DNA of 64,000 nt from Alisma plantago-aquatica (taxonomy: Eukaryota; Streptophyta; Magnoliopsida; Alismatales; Alismataceae): positions 882,309,335-882,373,334 of the forward strand of contig OY856410.1 in assembly GCA_963693085.1 (NCBI GenBank). The letters run 5' to 3'. The position numbers and the translations under genes are program-made. A model generated the notes under the pieces. That model was given only the letters and a program-made list of their open reading frames with translations, was not told where the DNA came from and did no database searches. This document shows, piece after piece, positions 63,560 through 64,000 of the stretch. The first letter of the stretch is position 1. Every line of letters starts with the position of its first letter.

Positions 63560-64000
63560 TGTATATTTTGAAAGATATAGAGGGGGTGTGAATAGAGATT
63601 TTGGTACTTTAAAATTTAATTAAAAACTTAAAGCAAAGGAGGAGGAAACAAGGAAGACACTTCAATTTAGAGTGGTTCCAACCTTTGAATCAAAGGTTGT
63701 TAGTTTACTACCCAATTATTTCCAATTGAGATTGTGGCAATGATTTATTTTATTTACCTCGTAAGGATGTTGCAACAAAATACAATCACCTTCCACCTCC
63801 TTGAAGTACCCTTCACCTTGAAGTAGCCTCAACCTCCTTGAAGAAGCCTTCTTGAAGTAACCTCAAGTCCTTAGAGCAGCCTTCACCTCCTTGAAGTCAA
63901 TCCACCACCTTGAGATAGCCTTCACCTAGAAGTAGCTTCAACCTCCCTTTGAAGCATCCTTCTTGAAGTAACCTCAAGCACACCTTGGAGCAACCTTCAT
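63560..64000 (+). mobile_element. Start of a SIRE/Maximus-like copia LTR, cut by the window edge
   Basis: TGTATATTTTGAAAG is followed by ATATAGAGGGGGTGTGAATAG, the AGAGGGGG-GTGAATAG phrase common near the start of SIRE/Maximus-type copia LTRs, then GATTTTGG...TTTAAAATTT. No second LTR or internal region is in view. Confidence 0.45.
63785..64000. repeat. Degenerate CCTTGAAGTAGCCTTCACCT minisatellite
   Basis: Phrases CTTGAAGTA(A/G)CCTC and CCTTCACCT alternate every 15-30 bp. A longer unit with CTTCTTGAAGTAACCTCAAG repeats at about 63849 and 63959, a period near 110 bp. It continues past the window end. Confidence 0.75.

Overview
This is intergenic plant DNA, AT-rich and made almost entirely of nested transposable elements. 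I found no host protein gene, tRNA gene, functional rRNA gene or CRISPR array. The families present (CACTA with a C48-like peptidase, Ty1/copia, chromovirus-like Ty3/gypsy, a Cassandra-type TRIM, hAT) point to a flowering plant with a large, retroelement-rich genome. A monocot is plausible, but I cannot name the species.

Layout. (1) The left half, 1-29749, is the 3' portion of a degenerate CACTA (En/Spm) transposon on the + strand: TNP2 and DUF4216 fragments, a TNP1/Transposase_24-like gene with introns, a C48-like peptidase remnant and the right terminal inverted repeat at 29749. It is split by a 4.3-kb solo-LTR-like block (2512-6767) and by a copia element (6840-27057, near-matching 5-bp target duplication). 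The copia gag zinc knuckle was in turn hit by a non-autonomous element with an unusual LTR-int-LTR-int-LTR structure (11852-22778, perfect target duplication GGTGA). (2) 29750-31012 holds a partial Cassandra-like TRIM whose LTR carries 5S-rRNA-derived sequence. (3) 31013-58619 is a Ty3/gypsy element on the minus strand with 4.1-kb LTRs, perfect target duplication GGTTG and a decayed gag-pol. Its 3' LTR is interrupted by a younger non-autonomous element (32586-47134, perfect target duplication TAGGC) with 6.3-kb LTRs and only 1.9 kb between them. (4) 58620-64000 holds a non-autonomous hAT element (59546-60861, perfect 8-bp duplication), a doubtful LTR remnant and the start of a SIRE/Maximus-like LTR with a minisatellite.

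How the parts relate. Every LTR element with a readable orientation, apart from the final partial one, lies on the minus strand. Five of them keep a primer-binding site complementary to initiator tRNA-Met. The two coding-deficient LTR elements keep vestiges of a gypsy gag-pol: the last pol codons next to the polypurine tract in both, and a gag N-terminus in the 6.3-kb-LTR element. They therefore look like internally deleted gypsy relatives that depended on autonomous elements for proteins. LTR divergence, judged by eye, agrees with the nesting: copia LTRs roughly 80% identical, triple element 85-88%, gypsy about 90%, nested 6.3-kb LTRs about 97%.
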